Source of the DNA: an uncultured Lachnobacterium sp. | GTDB lineage: Bacteria; Bacillota; Clostridia; Lachnospirales; Lachnospiraceae | DNA length: 41,269 nt | Direction: 5' to 3' | NCBI GenBank assembly: GCA_937889225.1 | Contig: CALAST010000013.1 | Location: 1 to 41,269 of the forward strand | Shown: positions 7,655-15,449 of the stretch, piece after piece | Position numbering within the stretch: position 1 is the first letter of the stretch | How the letters are laid out: the number at the start of each line of letters is the position of its first letter | Translations under genes and position numbers: made by a program | Notes under the pieces: generated by a model | What the model saw: only the letters and a program-made list of their open reading frames with translations | The model's database searches: none | Told to the model about the DNA's origin: nothing

Positions 7655-8064
7655 ATGGGAAATAACACAAATTATAATCCATATGGAAGTGAGACAGAAA
7701 AACAACAACTAATAGAAAACATGGAAAAGAGTGCATTTGCACAATATGTAACCGCAGGTACGACAATGCATATATTGTAATTGCTTTTAATGTAATTACT
7801 TCAGTATTGTTTAATCTCATAGGATTGATAGATTGTGCAATTTTGGCTGCATTGGTAATTGGAATACATAAAAATAAAAGCAAAGGTTGTGTAATTGGTC
7901 TGCTGGCATACGCAATTATAAATTGGCTGGTTGTATTTATCGCTACCAGTAATTTATTTAGTGGATGGATATGGATTACAATTTCTATCTTTTTACTTTT
8001 TATGTTTAATAAAGCGGATATATGGATGATAGGTTACTGTTCACACATGACCAGTAACATGTAA
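7655..8064 (+). pseudogene. Frameshifted small membrane protein gene
   Basis: The frame from the ATG at 7655 (after AAGAGGAAAT) reads MGNNTNYNPYGSETEKQQL..FAQYVTAGTT and stops at 7780. A second frame, open from about 7760, continues naturally with AYIVIAFNVITSVLFNLIGL, IDCAILAALVIGIHKNKSKG and LLAYAIINWLVVFIATSNLF. Joined, the two give a protein of about 130 residues with a soluble N-terminus and three or four membrane segments. A one-base indel near 7760-7770 is the simplest reading. The last residues (GYCSHMTSNM) are encoded by the inserted element beginning at 8033, so the true C-terminus is also lost. The family is not recognised. Confidence 0.55.
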
Positions 8065-8165
8065 AAATCCATTTAAAATTTGCTTCGCAAATGGATTTTT
8101 ACTTGCAAAATTCACGTTTTTATACATACTTAGCAGTAAATGCTAAGTACTGTGTGTACAGTAAC
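8033..8165. mobile_element. MITE-like element with 15-bp terminal inverted repeats
   Basis: The left end GTTACTGTTCACACA (8033-8047) and right end TGTGTGTACAGTAAC (8151-8165) are inverted repeats with one mismatch. The interior has a perfect 14-bp hairpin (8061-8074 with 8089-8102) and no ORF. The element is 133 bp, truncates the preceding membrane gene, and has no clear target duplication. Non-autonomous transposition is inferred from form. Confidence 0.6.
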
Positions 8166-8290
8166 AAATGTTCGAAAACCATTGTATATAATTTAAAGAT
8201 GCTGTATAATTTTATAAAACAAGAATGTAGAACGTATAGAATAATGAGCTATCATATTCAATTATTAAAATAAATTTAGGGGAAAATATT

Positions 8291-8422
8291 ATGAAAATCA
8301 GAACCGATTTTGTAACAAATTTAATCAGCAGTTCCTTTATGGTCAATCTTACAATGGAATTTCAAAATGGAGAATCCATTACATTTGATAAATTAATTAT
8401 TAGAAAAAGCCAACAAAAGTGA
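8291..8422 (+). pseudogene. N-terminal fragment of a 'KIRTDFVTNSSSSSF' family protein
   Basis: A 43-codon ORF after an AGGGGAAAATATT spacer begins MKIRTDFVTNLISSSFMVN. Many Firmicutes proteins of unrelated length start with the motif KIRTDFVTNSSSSSFI. Here the Ser run is partly replaced and the protein stops after about 43 residues, so it is probably a truncated copy. No function is known to me for the motif. Confidence 0.45.
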
Positions 8423-8450
8423 ATGAATGTAGGTCTGTAAATAAAGTTCA

Positions 8451-8479
8451 TTGTATCAACCTGTAAAATGATGTATACT
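8451..8479 (+). promoter_or_regulatory. Promoter of the cytosine methyltransferase
   Basis: TTGTAT (8451-8456) and TATACT (8474-8479) have a 17-bp spacer. GGTA and TACC words flank an A-run just downstream (8487-8502) and could form an operator. Confidence 0.5.
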
Positions 8480-8534
8480 TTTATACGGTAAAAAAATATA
8501 CCATATATTTTTAGAAGAAAAGGAAACAACGTTC

Positions 8535-9539
8535 ATGATAGATGTTAGCAACAAAAAATTAGAAGGCTGTAAATTCATCGACTTATTTGCCGGAATAGGC
8601 GGTTTTCGGCTTGCATTGGAATCTTATGGAGCAGAATGTGTGTATTCTAATGAATGGGATAAATATGCACAAGAAGTATATCACCAAAATTTTGGGGACA
8701 TTCCGGAAGGCGATATTACATTGGTTGATGAAACAACCATCCCAAACCATGACATTCTATGTGCGGGTTTTCCTTGTCAGGCATTTTCCATTAGTGGAAA
8801 ACAAAGAGGCTTTGAAGATAGCAGAGGAACATTATTTTTTGATGTAGCTCGTATTGTAAAAGAAAAGAAACCAAAAGTTGTATTTATGGAAAATGTGAAA
8901 AATTTTGCCACGCATGACAATGGAAAAACCTTAGAAGTGGTAAAAGGTACAATGGAAGAATTGGGCTATCAATTTTTTCAGGCTGTCTTAAACTCTGTCG
9001 ACTATGGTGTGCCACAAAAGCGTGAACGTATCTATATGGTTTGTTTTCGTAATGATTTAAACATAAGTGAATTTTCCTTTCCAAAGAAACTTAAATTAGA
9101 AAAACATGTGGAAGATTATTTGCTGGATGAAAAAGATGTTCCTGAAAAATTATTTGTTACAAGGCAAGATACTGTTTTTAAAGAAGACTTTAAAGAAACG
9201 TATTCCAATAAAACAATCCGAATAGGAACTGTCAACAAAGGCGGGCAGGGAGAACGTATTTATAGCATTAAAGGAATTGCAATTACTTTATCAGCATATG
9301 GTGGAGGCATATTTGCAAAAACGGGAGGATATTTAGTAAATAGTAAAACCAGAAGGCTTCATCCAAGAGAATGTGCCAGAATTATGGGCTATCCCGATTC
9401 ATATGAAATAGCTTCTAACGATAATCAAGCATATAAGCAATTAGGCAATTCTGTTGTTATAGACGTGTTGCAGTACATTGTGAATGAGATTGCGGACGCT
9501 TTGCGAAAAGGAGAAGTTTTTGAAATAAAGAAATCGTAA
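8535..9539 (+). CDS. DNA (cytosine-5-)-methyltransferase of a type II R-M system
   Basis: A 334-residue C5 methyltransferase with motifs in order: motif I FIDLFAGIGGFRLAL, motif II YSNEWDKYAQ, motif IV GFPCQAFS with the catalytic Cys at residue 81, motif VI VVFMENVKNF, motif VIII GVPQKRERIYMV, a variable target-recognition region (about 220-275, including GGQGERIYSIKG and ITLSAYGGG), then motif IX RRLHPRECARIMGYP and motif X QLGNSVV. The length is normal for a monospecific type II enzyme. It flips out and methylates C5 of cytosine in the cognate restriction site. The convergent gene at 9670-10455 is the likely endonuclease. The recognition site cannot be read from sequence with confidence. 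Confidence 0.95.
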   Translation: MIDVSNKKLEGCKFIDLFAGIGGFRLALESYGAECVYSNEWDKYAQEVYHQNFGDIPEGDITLVDETTIPNHDILCAGFPCQAFSISGKQRGFEDSRGTLFFDVARIVKEKKPKVVFMENVKNFATHDNGKTLEVVKGTMEELGYQFFQAVLNSVDYGVPQKRERIYMVCFRNDLNISEFSFPKKLKLEKHVEDYLLDEKDVPEKLFVTRQDTVFKEDFKETYSNKTIRIGTVNKGGQGERIYSIKGIAITLSAYGGGIFAKTGGYLVNSKTRRLHPRECARIMGYPDSYEIASNDNQAYKQLGNSVVIDVLQYIVNEIADALRKGEVFEIKKS

Positions 9540-9604
9540 TCTAACTAACTTTAGATAATGGATAATTCATGAAAATATGTATAAATGAGCAAATTTCAAA
9601 CATT

Positions 9605-9650
9605 GCAAACTCTTATTTGGGCGTATCATTATCATACGCCCAAAGTTTGC
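9605..9650. terminator. Bidirectional terminator between the R-M genes
   Basis: Nested perfect stems: TTTGGGCGTAT with ATACGCCCAAA (9616-9644), extended by outer GCAAACT/AGTTTGC. It separates the convergent methyltransferase and nuclease genes. Confidence 0.85.
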
Positions 9651-9669
9651 TTAATTTATAAGAAAAATG

Positions 9670-10455
9670 CTATTTTAAGGAATCAATAAACGCTTGAAGG
9701 TCTTCTTCTTGCTGCTCTGATTTTAGACGGATTTGAAATATAACATTAGAATTCCATGTATTCGAACAGCGAGTAATGACAGATCTGTTATCTGACACCA
9801 ATTTAAAAAAGTATTCATAATGTGGACCTTGCAAATATTTTTTGTGTAAGTCTTGATTGATAGTCACGTAAGTAGATTTGCCAATTTCTAAAGTATAATC
9901 TGTGCCAAAACTATTTAATAAATTGGTTAATTCTGCCTTATTATTTTGGGAAGGATGAGAAGAACCGCTTCGTTTGCAGCGATAGCAGGCAGAAATATCA
10001 AAGTATTCATCGAATTTCTCAATCGGAAAAATAATATAATCGTTTGCATAAGTGAGAAAGAACTTCACATTTTTATGTTTATAATATTCCTTCACCCAAT
10101 TATAAAAGATAGATTTATCCAATTCTATAGATTCGCCTCTTGTTCCGGCATTAACAAAGCGGTCATAGAATTGGTTCATATATGTTTGTATTGTATTTGT
10201 GTATTCATTTTCTTCTGATTTTGCAGTATAAATAAAAGTGTGAGTTTGGTAATCAGGTTTAAGAACAAATTGTCCGCATTGTGCATGATTCATCTTAACT
10301 TCAATATAGTAAGCTGTTTTTCCATTTATGTCTAAACGTATGTCAGGCACATTAGAAGTATGTCCACCTAAATGCGTAAAAGTAACAGTATCTGAACCAT
10401 AGGTATTTTGGAGATACTGGGCAGAATTCAGTTCGAATTTTTCATTTTCTTTCAT
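9670..10455 (-). CDS. Putative type II restriction endonuclease (PD-(D/E)XK)
   Basis: A 261-residue protein with a PD-(D/E)XK signature: PD38 in NVPDIRLDI, then about 13 residues later IE52VK54 followed by MNHAQCGQFVL. The EVK..AQCGQFVL wording is typical of restriction enzymes and related nucleases. The pair of Cys in ISACYRCKRSG is of uncertain role. It ends 130 bp from, and points at, the C5 methyltransferase, so a complete R-M pair is the most economical reading. No control (C) protein or Vsr gene is visible. The frame appears intact. Specificity is unknown, and a solitary nuclease of other type is possible. Confidence 0.7.
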   Translation of the reverse strand: MKENEKFELNSAQYLQNTYGSDTVTFTHLGGHTSNVPDIRLDINGKTAYYIEVKMNHAQCGQFVLKPDYQTHTFIYTAKSEENEYTNTIQTYMNQFYDRFVNAGTRGESIELDKSIFYNWVKEYYKHKNVKFFLTYANDYIIFPIEKFDEYFDISACYRCKRSGSSHPSQNNKAELTNLLNSFGTDYTLEIGKSTYVTINQDLHKKYLQGPHYEYFFKLVSDNRSVITRCSNTWNSNVIFQIRLKSEQQEEDLQAFIDSLK

Positions 10456-10533
10456 TTTGTTGGTTAATTTCCTTTCACTTCGTGTTGGTAAAAATAATAA
10501 TGAAATTATCTGGTTTTTTGAAATTTTATTATA

Positions 10534-10755
10534 TCATAAAGGTATATGAGCATCCATCAGTTTATTCGTTTTTTCCTCAGATAATTCTCTGTTATTTGTA
10601 AGGATTGTTCTGAACATCTGAAGTAGCATTTGAAAAGGCTGCATCCATGTGATATCAGACATTTCAACAGAAAAATACATAAAAAGTTCACCAAGAGAAT
10701 GGTATCTTTTGATTCGCAGCTCTCTAAAGACAGCAGTCCCAATTTTATGTGGCAT
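10534..10755 (-). pseudogene. Transposase C-terminal remnant (IS4-like)
   Basis: A 73-residue open stretch reads HSLGELFMYFSVEMSDITW, MQPFQMLLQMFRTIL and ELSEEKTNKLMDAHIPL. This resembles the C-terminal tail of clostridial DDE transposases of IS4 type, as far as I recall them. No catalytic DDE residues, start signal or terminal repeats are present. It is a leftover of an insertion sequence adjoining the R-M genes. Confidence 0.4.
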
Positions 10756-10787
10756 AAAAAAGAGGATAGACTGTTACATCTACCCTC
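10752..10787 (-). terminator. Terminator of the perR-rubrerythrin operon
   Basis: On the bottom strand GAGGGTAGA pairs with TCTATCCTC around a short loop and is followed by a T-run. Confidence 0.75.
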
Positions 10788-10815
10788 ATCAAATCCTTAT
10801 AAACCAAGCCTTTTC

Positions 10816-11361
10816 TTATTTACCAAAATATCTCTTTAATAAACCTTCAAAAGCTTTTCCATGTCTAGCTTCATCTCTAGCCATTTCATGTACTGTATCA
10901 TGGATAGCGTCAAGGTTTGCGAGCTTCGCACGTTTTGCAAGGTCTGTTTTACCTTCTGTTGCACCATGTTCTGCAGCTACACGCAATTCAAGGTTTTTCT
11001 TTGTAGAATTTGTTACAACTTCACCAAGTAATTCTGCAAATTTTGCAGCATGTTCAGCTTCTTCCCAAGCAGCTTTTTCATAATATAAGCCAACTTCCGG
11101 ATATCCTTCACGATGAGCTACGCGAGCCATTGCAAGGTACATACCTACTTCAGAGCATTCACCTTCGAAGTTTGCTCTTAAATCTGCAAGAATATCTTCG
11201 CTAACGCCATTTGCTACACCAACTACGTGTTCAGAAGCCCAAACTCTTTCACCTTCCTGTTTTTTGAATTTTTCAGAACCAACTTTACAAACCGGGCACT
11301 GTTCCGGTGCGCTGTCTCCTTCATGAACGTAACCACATACTGTACATACATATTTTGCCAT
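10816..11361 (-). CDS. Reverse rubrerythrin (NADH peroxidase component)
   Basis: A 181-residue protein starting at MAKYVCTVCGYVHEG, chosen because GGAGGAC lies just upstream; the 12 extra codons before it have no such site. The N-terminal rubredoxin knuckles are CTVCGY and CPVC (residues about 5-25), followed by a four-helix ferritin-like domain with EGECSEVGMY, YEKAAWEEAEHA, LRVAAEHGAT and EMARDEARHG, which supply the di-iron ligands. This rubredoxin-first order defines the reverse rubrerythrins, which reduce H2O2 and O2 with NADH-derived electrons in clostridia. The gene lies 39 bp downstream of the PerR-like gene on the same strand, fitting peroxide control. Confidence 0.9.
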   Translation of the reverse strand: MAKYVCTVCGYVHEGDSAPEQCPVCKVGSEKFKKQEGERVWASEHVVGVANGVSEDILADLRANFEGECSEVGMYLAMARVAHREGYPEVGLYYEKAAWEEAEHAAKFAELLGEVVTNSTKKNLELRVAAEHGATEGKTDLAKRAKLANLDAIHDTVHEMARDEARHGKAFEGLLKRYFGK

Positions 11362-11400
11362 AATAATGTCCTCCTTAAAAATAAATAAAATATTCAAATT

Positions 11401-11784
11401 CTAGTTTGTGTGCATACAATCTGGACAAAGTCCATAAAATTGTATATGGCTTCCCTCAATAATGCCCGGAAATCCTTTGGCAGCAACGGTATTTAATTCA
11501 TCCTGCATTTCGATGGAAATATCAAGAACGTGTTCACATTTTCTGCATTGAAAATGGCAATGTGCTTTTGGATTTCCATCAAATCGGTCAGGACCTATAC
11601 CTGTTGAAATTTTTTGAATCTCTCCTAAATCAGAAAGTAAAGAAAGATTGCGGTAAACGGTTCCTAAACTAATATTTGGGAATTGTTTTTTGATATCCAT
11701 ATAAACCATTTCTGCTGTGGGATGGTCATATCGACTTATTAAATTTGATAGTATCGCTTCTCTTTGGCGACTTCGTTTCATCAT
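11401..11784 (-). CDS. perR: Fur-family peroxide regulator, PerR-like
   Basis: A 127-residue Fur-family protein: winged-helix N-terminus (SRQREAILSNLIS, HPTAEMVYMDI, SLGTVYRNLSLLSDLGEI), then the metal-binding core GPDRFDGNPKAHCHFQCRKC and a structural zinc site formed by CRKC and CPDC. The HPTAEMVY and DRFDGN wording favours PerR over Fur or Zur. In the family, iron-catalysed oxidation of His releases DNA and induces peroxide defences; the next gene is a rubrerythrin. The start is one of two adjacent ATGs behind AAAGGGG. I see no perfect 7-1-7 Per box near the promoter. Confidence 0.85.
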   Translation of the reverse strand: MMKRSRQREAILSNLISRYDHPTAEMVYMDIKKQFPNISLGTVYRNLSLLSDLGEIQKISTGIGPDRFDGNPKAHCHFQCRKCEHVLDISIEMQDELNTVAAKGFPGIIEGSHIQFYGLCPDCMHTN

Positions 11785-11830
11785 ATGTCTACCCCTTTTT
11801 GAAATAATAATAGGAACTGTTACTGAAATT

Positions 11831-11859
11831 AATATAACCTATTTTTCTCCATTTGTCAA
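11831..11859 (-). promoter_or_regulatory. Consensus promoter of perR
   Basis: On the bottom strand TTGACA (top 11854-11859) and TATATT (top 11831-11836) are 17 bp apart, about 47 bp before the perR ATG. Confidence 0.75.
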
Positions 11860-11950
11860 TCATAATTTTATTATTTTTGGAATTTATTTATTTATCATTT
11901 TTATATTGCAAAAAGCATAGGATAGTAATAATAAACAAGGAGTCAGTAAA

Positions 11951-13213
11951 ATGAGACGTTTTGTTACATATTTATATGAATATGACAAAGGTAACCGTGG
12001 AAAAAATTGCGGATTTGTTCGCATAGATGTGCGGGAAGGCGAAGTACAGATGGAAGTGCATATGCGTAACTGTCTGCGTTGTGGGGAAAAAGGAACGATA
12101 TACATTTTAGTAGAAGATGAAAAACAGATTTTTGGAATAGAAATGGGGGATGTTGCAGTTTCAAATGGAAGAGGGGAACGAACGCTTCAATTTGATGAAA
12201 ATAACATGGAAGAAAGCGGATACGAATTTGATGAAATTATAGGTATTGCTATACGATGTGAAAATGGGGGATATTTAGCAAGCAATTGGAAAGATGAAGA
12301 TTATGAGGCGTTGACATGGGGGAATTTTTCAATTGCCCATTCTCCAATGATACCACCATCTTCAGAAGAAGTAAGACCAATGCCAATACAACTCCCATTA
12401 CAGGAGGAAAATGAAAACATAACAGAGCCAATGCAGCCGTGGGATGAGACTGAAAATTCGGTAAATTCATCAGGGGCTTTATTTCGCCAAGATACAGAAA
12501 TGATATATCCACAAGAGGAATTGGAAAGTTCGATAAGTTCATCAACGCCTGTAAATTCGGAAATGAAAAAATCAGAAAGAAACATGTCACCATACAATGA
12601 GAGAGAGAATGAAAATACAGCAAATTTATCAAGCAAAGACATTATAAAGTCAACAACAGCACAAAATGCAGGAAGCCATCTGGAATCCATGTCAAAGCAA
12701 AAGGAAAAAGACGTAAAACCACAAATACCATGGTGGCGTGCACAAATGGCATCATTACTGCAAGCAGATATTATAGCAAACTCTCAAACGCAGGACTTAT
12801 CTCGTCAAAGAAGTAAAACAGTACCGCAAGCAGATTGTTTTGTGCAAACGCCTGCAGAAAATCTGCCACCTAAAATATGCAGTTATCAAAAGATAACCGT
12901 ATCAGATATCCGAAATCTTCCAAGTCCAAACTGGTATCTATGCAACAACAATTTTCTGCTGCATGGTTTTTTCAATTATGACTATCTGATTATTAAAAAA
13001 GAAAAAGCAGATAATAGAGAAAAGTTTTATTTAGGTGTGCCGGGTGTATTTGAAAAACAGGAAAAGGCAATGGCAATGATGTTTGGTTTTCCTTATTTTG
13101 AAAGCTGTTCACCGGAAGAATTAGACAGGCAGCAGGAATTTGAACAAATCGAAAAAGAAAAAGAGCCAAAAGAGGGAGATTTTGGCTGTTGGTATCTTGT
13201 ACTGAATATTTAA
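11951..13213 (+). CDS. Lachnospiraceae-conserved protein, DUF6128-like
   Basis: A 420-residue protein without signal peptide or membrane segment. The N-terminal globular part (about 1-130; RFVTYLYEYDKGNRGKNCGF, RVDV-type strands, WGNFSIAHSP) looks like a beta-rich domain. A long Ser/Glu/Asn-rich, low-complexity linker follows (about 135-300). The C-terminal domain (about 305-420) begins KITVSDIRNLPSPNWYLCNN and contains LLHGFFNYDYLII, KFYLGVPGVFEKQEKAMA and FGFPYFE, which I associate with DUF6128. Function is unknown; the architecture suggests a scaffold or regulatory protein. An AAGGAGT site precedes the ATG. It is divergent from perR and convergent with a GNAT gene. Confidence 0.6.
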   Translation: MRRFVTYLYEYDKGNRGKNCGFVRIDVREGEVQMEVHMRNCLRCGEKGTIYILVEDEKQIFGIEMGDVAVSNGRGERTLQFDENNMEESGYEFDEIIGIAIRCENGGYLASNWKDEDYEALTWGNFSIAHSPMIPPSSEEVRPMPIQLPLQEENENITEPMQPWDETENSVNSSGALFRQDTEMIYPQEELESSISSSTPVNSEMKKSERNMSPYNERENENTANLSSKDIIKSTTAQNAGSHLESMSKQKEKDVKPQIPWWRAQMASLLQADIIANSQTQDLSRQRSKTVPQADCFVQTPAENLPPKICSYQKITVSDIRNLPSPNWYLCNNNFLLHGFFNYDYLIIKKEKADNREKFYLGVPGVFEKQEKAMAMMFGFPYFESCSPEELDRQQEFEQIEKEKEPKEGDFGCWYLVLNI

Positions 13214-13228
13214 CCGCTTGACCAATTA

Positions 13229-13777
13229 TTACAAATCAGAAGGAAGCAAGCTGAACTGAAGGTGGTCTGTCCATTGTCCTTTTATGCATAAGTGATGACG
13301 GCAGATACCTTCTTTTTTAAAGCCAATTTTTTCTAAAAGTTGAATAGAAGGAATATTTGTTTCTTGTACATGAGCCTCTATACGCTCCAAGCCCAATTCA
13401 TCAAATGCGATACAAATTACTTTTAAAAGTGATTCAAACGCATATCCATTTCCATGAATGCGGCTTGCAAATTTATAGCCAATTTTACAGCGTTTGTACG
13501 TAGAAGTGATGTCATAAAGACAGATAGTGCCTATAATAGTAGTAGGGTCTTCTTTTAAAAATATATAAAAACGAATATTAATTTTTTTCAAAGCAAGTCG
13601 AAATTCATATTCGAGCATTTTTTTTTGATGTTCTACTGTATAAAAATTTGGGCATCGGTCAGCTTCGTAACGCTCAAACAGTTCTTTGTCCTGCAATTGA
13701 AATGCCAGTACATGTGCTGCATGTTCAGGTGTCAGTATTTTTAAAATTAGTCGTTCGGTGGTATATTCAAATAACAT
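13229..13777 (-). CDS. GNAT acetyltransferase, RimJ/RimL type
   Basis: A 182-residue GNAT protein: TTERLILKILTPEHA at the N-terminus, IIGTICLYDIT strand, GYKFASRIHGNGYAFESLLKVI covering the acetyl-CoA pyrophosphate loop region, LERIEAHVQETNIPSIQLLEKIGFKKEG as the classic C-terminal motif. The loop RIHGNGYA is the expected R/Q-x-x-G-x-A variant. RimJ/L-like enzymes acetylate protein N-termini, amino acids or small molecules; the substrate is unknown here. AGAAGG precedes the ATG. Confidence 0.9.
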   Translation of the reverse strand: MLFEYTTERLILKILTPEHAAHVLAFQLQDKELFERYEADRCPNFYTVEHQKKMLEYEFRLALKKINIRFYIFLKEDPTTIIGTICLYDITSTYKRCKIGYKFASRIHGNGYAFESLLKVICIAFDELGLERIEAHVQETNIPSIQLLEKIGFKKEGICRHHLCIKGQWTDHLQFSLLPSDL

Positions 13778-13931
13778 AATTAGCCTTCTTTCAAAAAATT
13801 GCGTATAGTATGTACATAAAGCATTGTGCAGAAATTCCTATGAAACATGCATTTTATTTTGGGTGAATTTGTGATATCATAAATATTCTAAAGGAAGTGT
13901 TCTTATTATAGCACATTAAGGAGTAAATTCC

Positions 13932-14429
13932 ATGACACAAGACGAAAAATATATGAAAGCCGCTATCAAACAAGCAAAAAAAGCATATGCACTAGACGAA
14001 GTACCAATTGGATGCGTAATTGTGCAAAATGATAAAATTATAGCAAGAGGTTACAACCGCAGAAATACTGATAAAAATACATTGGCTCATGCGGAATTAT
14101 CTGCAATTAAAAAAGCAAGTAAAAAGATGGGCGATTGGCGTTTGGAAGACTGCACGATGTATGTAACGTTAGAACCATGTCAGATGTGTGCAGGGGCAAT
14201 TGTACAGTCTCGTTTAAAAAAAGTCGTGATTGCATGCATGAATCCGAAAGCAGGTTGTGCAGGCAGTATTTTAAATTTATTACAGATGAAGCAGTTTAAC
14301 CATCAAGTTGAAATGGAAACAGGAGTATTGGAAGAAGAATGCAGTAATATGCTTTCTTGTTTTTTTAAAGAACTTCGACAAAAAAAGAAAGCTATAAAAC
14401 TTGACAACAGGGTATCAGATAGCGTATAA
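13932..14429 (+). CDS. tadA: tRNA-specific adenosine deaminase
   Basis: A 165-residue deaminase that converts the wobble adenosine of tRNA-Arg(ACG) to inosine, an essential step for CGN decoding. The zinc site is complete: H53-A-E55 (AHAELSAI) with Glu as proton shuttle, and PC83QMC86. VPIGCVIVQNDKIIARGYN and the C-terminal FNHQVEMETGVLEEEC are typical of TadA. An AAGGAG site lies 8-9 bp upstream. Its final codons contain the -35 and -10 boxes of the SRP RNA gene. Confidence 0.95.
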   Translation: MTQDEKYMKAAIKQAKKAYALDEVPIGCVIVQNDKIIARGYNRRNTDKNTLAHAELSAIKKASKKMGDWRLEDCTMYVTLEPCQMCAGAIVQSRLKKVVIACMNPKAGCAGSILNLLQMKQFNHQVEMETGVLEEECSNMLSCFFKELRQKKKAIKLDNRVSDSV

Positions 14430-14430
14430 T
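14401..14430 (+). promoter_or_regulatory. SRP RNA promoter embedded in the 3' end of tadA
   Basis: TTGACA (14401-14406) and TATAAT (14425-14430), both perfect, with an 18-bp spacer. The -10 overlaps the tadA stop codon. Transcription would start at about 14437. Confidence 0.85.
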
Positions 14431-14436
14431 CAAAGC

Positions 14437-14637
14437 CTACGAGCGACATTCATGTGGTATGAAAGCTGCTCTTCGTTGATGGTGTTGAGACTTGGGTCTC
14501 GCGCAATGGGAATCCGTGAACCGGGTCAGGGTAGGAATACAGCAGCCCTAAGCGGAAGCTCTCATGTGCCGCGAGGGTGCCTGGGTTGAGCCGGAAAGGA
14601 GGGCAGCTTTCATGACACAACATGCAGCTCGTTTTTT
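14437..14637 (+). ncRNA. ffs: Signal recognition particle RNA
   Basis: The diagnostic SRP apical domain is present: GGTCAGG, a 3-bp stem closing the GGAA tetraloop, and AGCAGCC (about 14523-14551). The flanking CGCGCAATGGGAA and CATGTGCCGCGAGG supply the rest of helix 8. ACGAGC at the 5' end pairs with GCTCGT at the 3' end, followed by a T6 run that ends the transcript. The length of about 200 bases lies between the E. coli 4.5S type and the 270-base Bacillus type. It forms SRP with Ffh to target nascent membrane and secreted proteins. The 62-residue open frame across it is spurious. Confidence 0.93.
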
Positions 14638-14978
14638 ATTTGTAGTTTATCTTTACATAGTGTTTTATATTTTTGTGTCTGGATAAAAATAGTTTATTCG
14701 TAATATATTCCATAAATTTTTAGAAAAATGCATAAAATTGTCATAAGAGAAGGTTTTTGTTCATCTGTATATAAAAATCTTCTTTTTTTATATACTATAA
14801 CTATAAATGAGTAGAGTTAATCGTTCTATTAATTGCGAAAAGTAACAAAATAGTAGGGAAAATGAAATGTTTCATTTTTTCCTACAGTAAATTTATATTA
14901 TCAAAGATATAAGGCTTGACATATAGGCAAAAAGAAAGTATAGTAATTTGGTAGGAATTAAGGAAATGAAGGTGAAAC
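14638..14978. other. Intergenic region SRP RNA / iscR
   Basis: No ORF. AGAAGGTTTTT (about 14750) and AAAAATCTTCTTTTTTT (about 14777) can form a weak terminator-like hairpin. GTAGGGAAAATGAAA (14853-14867) and TTTCATTTTTTCCTAC (14870-14885) form a near-perfect palindrome of unknown role. The iscR promoter occupies 14916-14944. Confidence 0.6.
14916..14944 (+). promoter_or_regulatory. iscR promoter with possible Rrf2-type operator
   Basis: TTGACA (14916-14921) and TATAGT (14939-14944) are 17 bp apart. A GGTAGGAATTAAGG stretch immediately downstream is a plausible binding site for the autoregulator; the site is inferred. Confidence 0.7.
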
Positions 14979-15413
14979 ATGAAAATTTCAACAAAAGGCA
15001 GATACGCACTTCGCTTGCTCTTAGACTTGGCAGAACATAATACAGGAATACCGATAAGAGTTAAGGAAATCGCCGCAAGGCAGAACATTTCCGAAAAATA
15101 TCTGGAACAGATTATTTCGGTATTGAATAAAGCCGGATATGTGCAAAGCATTCGCGGTGCACAAGGCGGCTATTTATTAAAAAAAGAACCCAATGCATAT
15201 ACTATAGGTGAGATTCTTCGCCTTACCGAAGGGAGTATTGCACCTGTATCGTGTGTGGACGAGCAAGAACCTATATGTGAAAGAAAACACAACTGTGTGT
15301 CTGTAATTTTATGGAAAAAAATAAGCGATGCCGTCAATGATGTCGTTGACCATACAACGCTACAAGACCTCATAGATTGGAAACAGAACTTAAAAGATGA
15401 GTTCGATAAATAA
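14979..15413 (+). CDS. iscR: Rrf2-family Fe-S cluster regulator
   Basis: A 144-residue winged-helix regulator beginning MKISTKGRYALRLLLDLAEH, with VKEIAARQNISEKYLEQII as recognition helix region and GYVQSIRGAQGGYLL as wing. Three Cys in SCVDEQEPICERKHNCVSV (about 90-105) match the [2Fe-2S] ligands of IscR. It is first in an iscR-iscS-iscU-mnmA run, so it probably senses Fe-S status and represses this operon. A GAAGGTG site precedes the ATG. CymR-like cysteine regulators lack this Cys set, which favours IscR. Confidence 0.9.
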   Translation: MKISTKGRYALRLLLDLAEHNTGIPIRVKEIAARQNISEKYLEQIISVLNKAGYVQSIRGAQGGYLLKKEPNAYTIGEILRLTEGSIAPVSCVDEQEPICERKHNCVSVILWKKISDAVNDVVDHTTLQDLIDWKQNLKDEFDK

Positions 15414-15449
15414 AAATAACCGATTAAAAAATAAAAATGGAGGGAAATA

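Noticed and set aside
11861..11880. Per box upstream of perR
   Set aside because: ATAAT/ATTAT arms are present but the spacing is not the 7-1-7 form, and the region is AT-rich enough for chance.
14401..14589. 62-residue open frame after tadA
   Set aside because: It lies over the SRP RNA, whose conserved core explains the sequence.
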